A stretch of DNA of 64,000 nucleotides from Coriobacteriia bacterium (GTDB lineage Bacteria; Actinomycetota; Coriobacteriia; Coriobacteriales; UBA8131): assembly GCA_009783085.1 (NCBI GenBank), contig WRHU01000006.1:1-64000 (forward strand), given 5' to 3'. The position numbers and the translations under genes are program-made. Position 1 is the stretch's first letter. The number at the start of each line of letters is the position of its first letter. Shown here one piece after another: positions 63,954-64,000 of the stretch. Under the pieces are notes generated by a model. That model was not told the DNA's origin. It ran no database searches and worked only from the letters and a program-made list of their open reading frames with translations.

Positions 63954-64000
63954 CTTGCTGAGCAATCGCTCATGGGTAACTACTTTTTAATCATTTAGTA

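Overview
The window looks like a chromosomal segment of a mid-G+C Gram-positive bacterium. My best guess is Actinomycetota, class Coriobacteriia, and I cannot name the genus. The guess rests on actinobacterial features of release factor 2 (ASGPGGQSVN core, no programmed frameshift), a transketolase split into two genes, a DUF1385 protein beside ThyX, a moderate base composition judged by eye, and predominantly Cys-containing (zinc-binding) forms of S14, S18 and L31. No rRNA, tRNA, CRISPR array, insertion sequence or intact prophage is visible. Bases 1-180 are rich in homopolymers and look like a poor-quality contig end.

Layout. Bases 186-1335 hold a YoaP-like acetyltransferase and a small coiled-coil protein. 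Bases 1542-7125 run on the + strand: a stand-alone KilA-N protein, a VanY-like D,D-carboxypeptidase with an OmpR-type regulator and sensor kinase, then a DUF2089 protein with a small membrane partner. From 7129 to 63504 nearly everything is on the - strand; the one exception is rmuC. This part holds coaBC, an RNase H-QueD fusion, a Nif3-like protein, split transketolase, prfB, a TlpA/CcdA thiol-redox pair, secA, comF, mtnA, yajQ, a RodZ-like protein, ftsK, ydcF-like, DUF1385, thyX, rpmE, rnr, ftsEX, purA, dnaB, the rpsF-ssb-rpsR-rplI cluster and a T-box-controlled trpB. It ends with the str, S10 and spc ribosomal clusters (rpsL to map) and a repeat-bearing secreted Ig-like protein.

How the genes fit together. 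The right half is the translation and secretion core: 26 ribosomal-protein genes, 22 of them in the rpsL-to-map run, plus EF-G, SecY, Adk and Map. A strong promoter precedes rpsL. The middle serves replication, division and wall assembly: DnaB, SSB, FtsK, FtsEX, RodZ-like, SecA and RNase R. Some - strand promoters share an extended -10 element, TGG-TANNAT. Promoter and terminator calls come from reading motifs by eye.

The points most worth a second look are: a release factor 2 whose codon-recognition loop reads Ser-Pro-Thr instead of Ser-Pro-Phe; an RNase H fused to the queuosine enzyme QueD; a Trp T-box before trpB; FtsE with six 11-residue repeats ahead of its ATPase domain; long acidic Ala/Glu tails on ribosomal proteins L9 and L31; an exact 329-bp internal duplication in the secreted protein; a GNAT gene that seems to start at a non-AUG codon; a short element shared by the comF and rpsF-ssb upstream regions; and many short tandem repeats in spacers and protein linkers. 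I found no clear multi-gene novel system.
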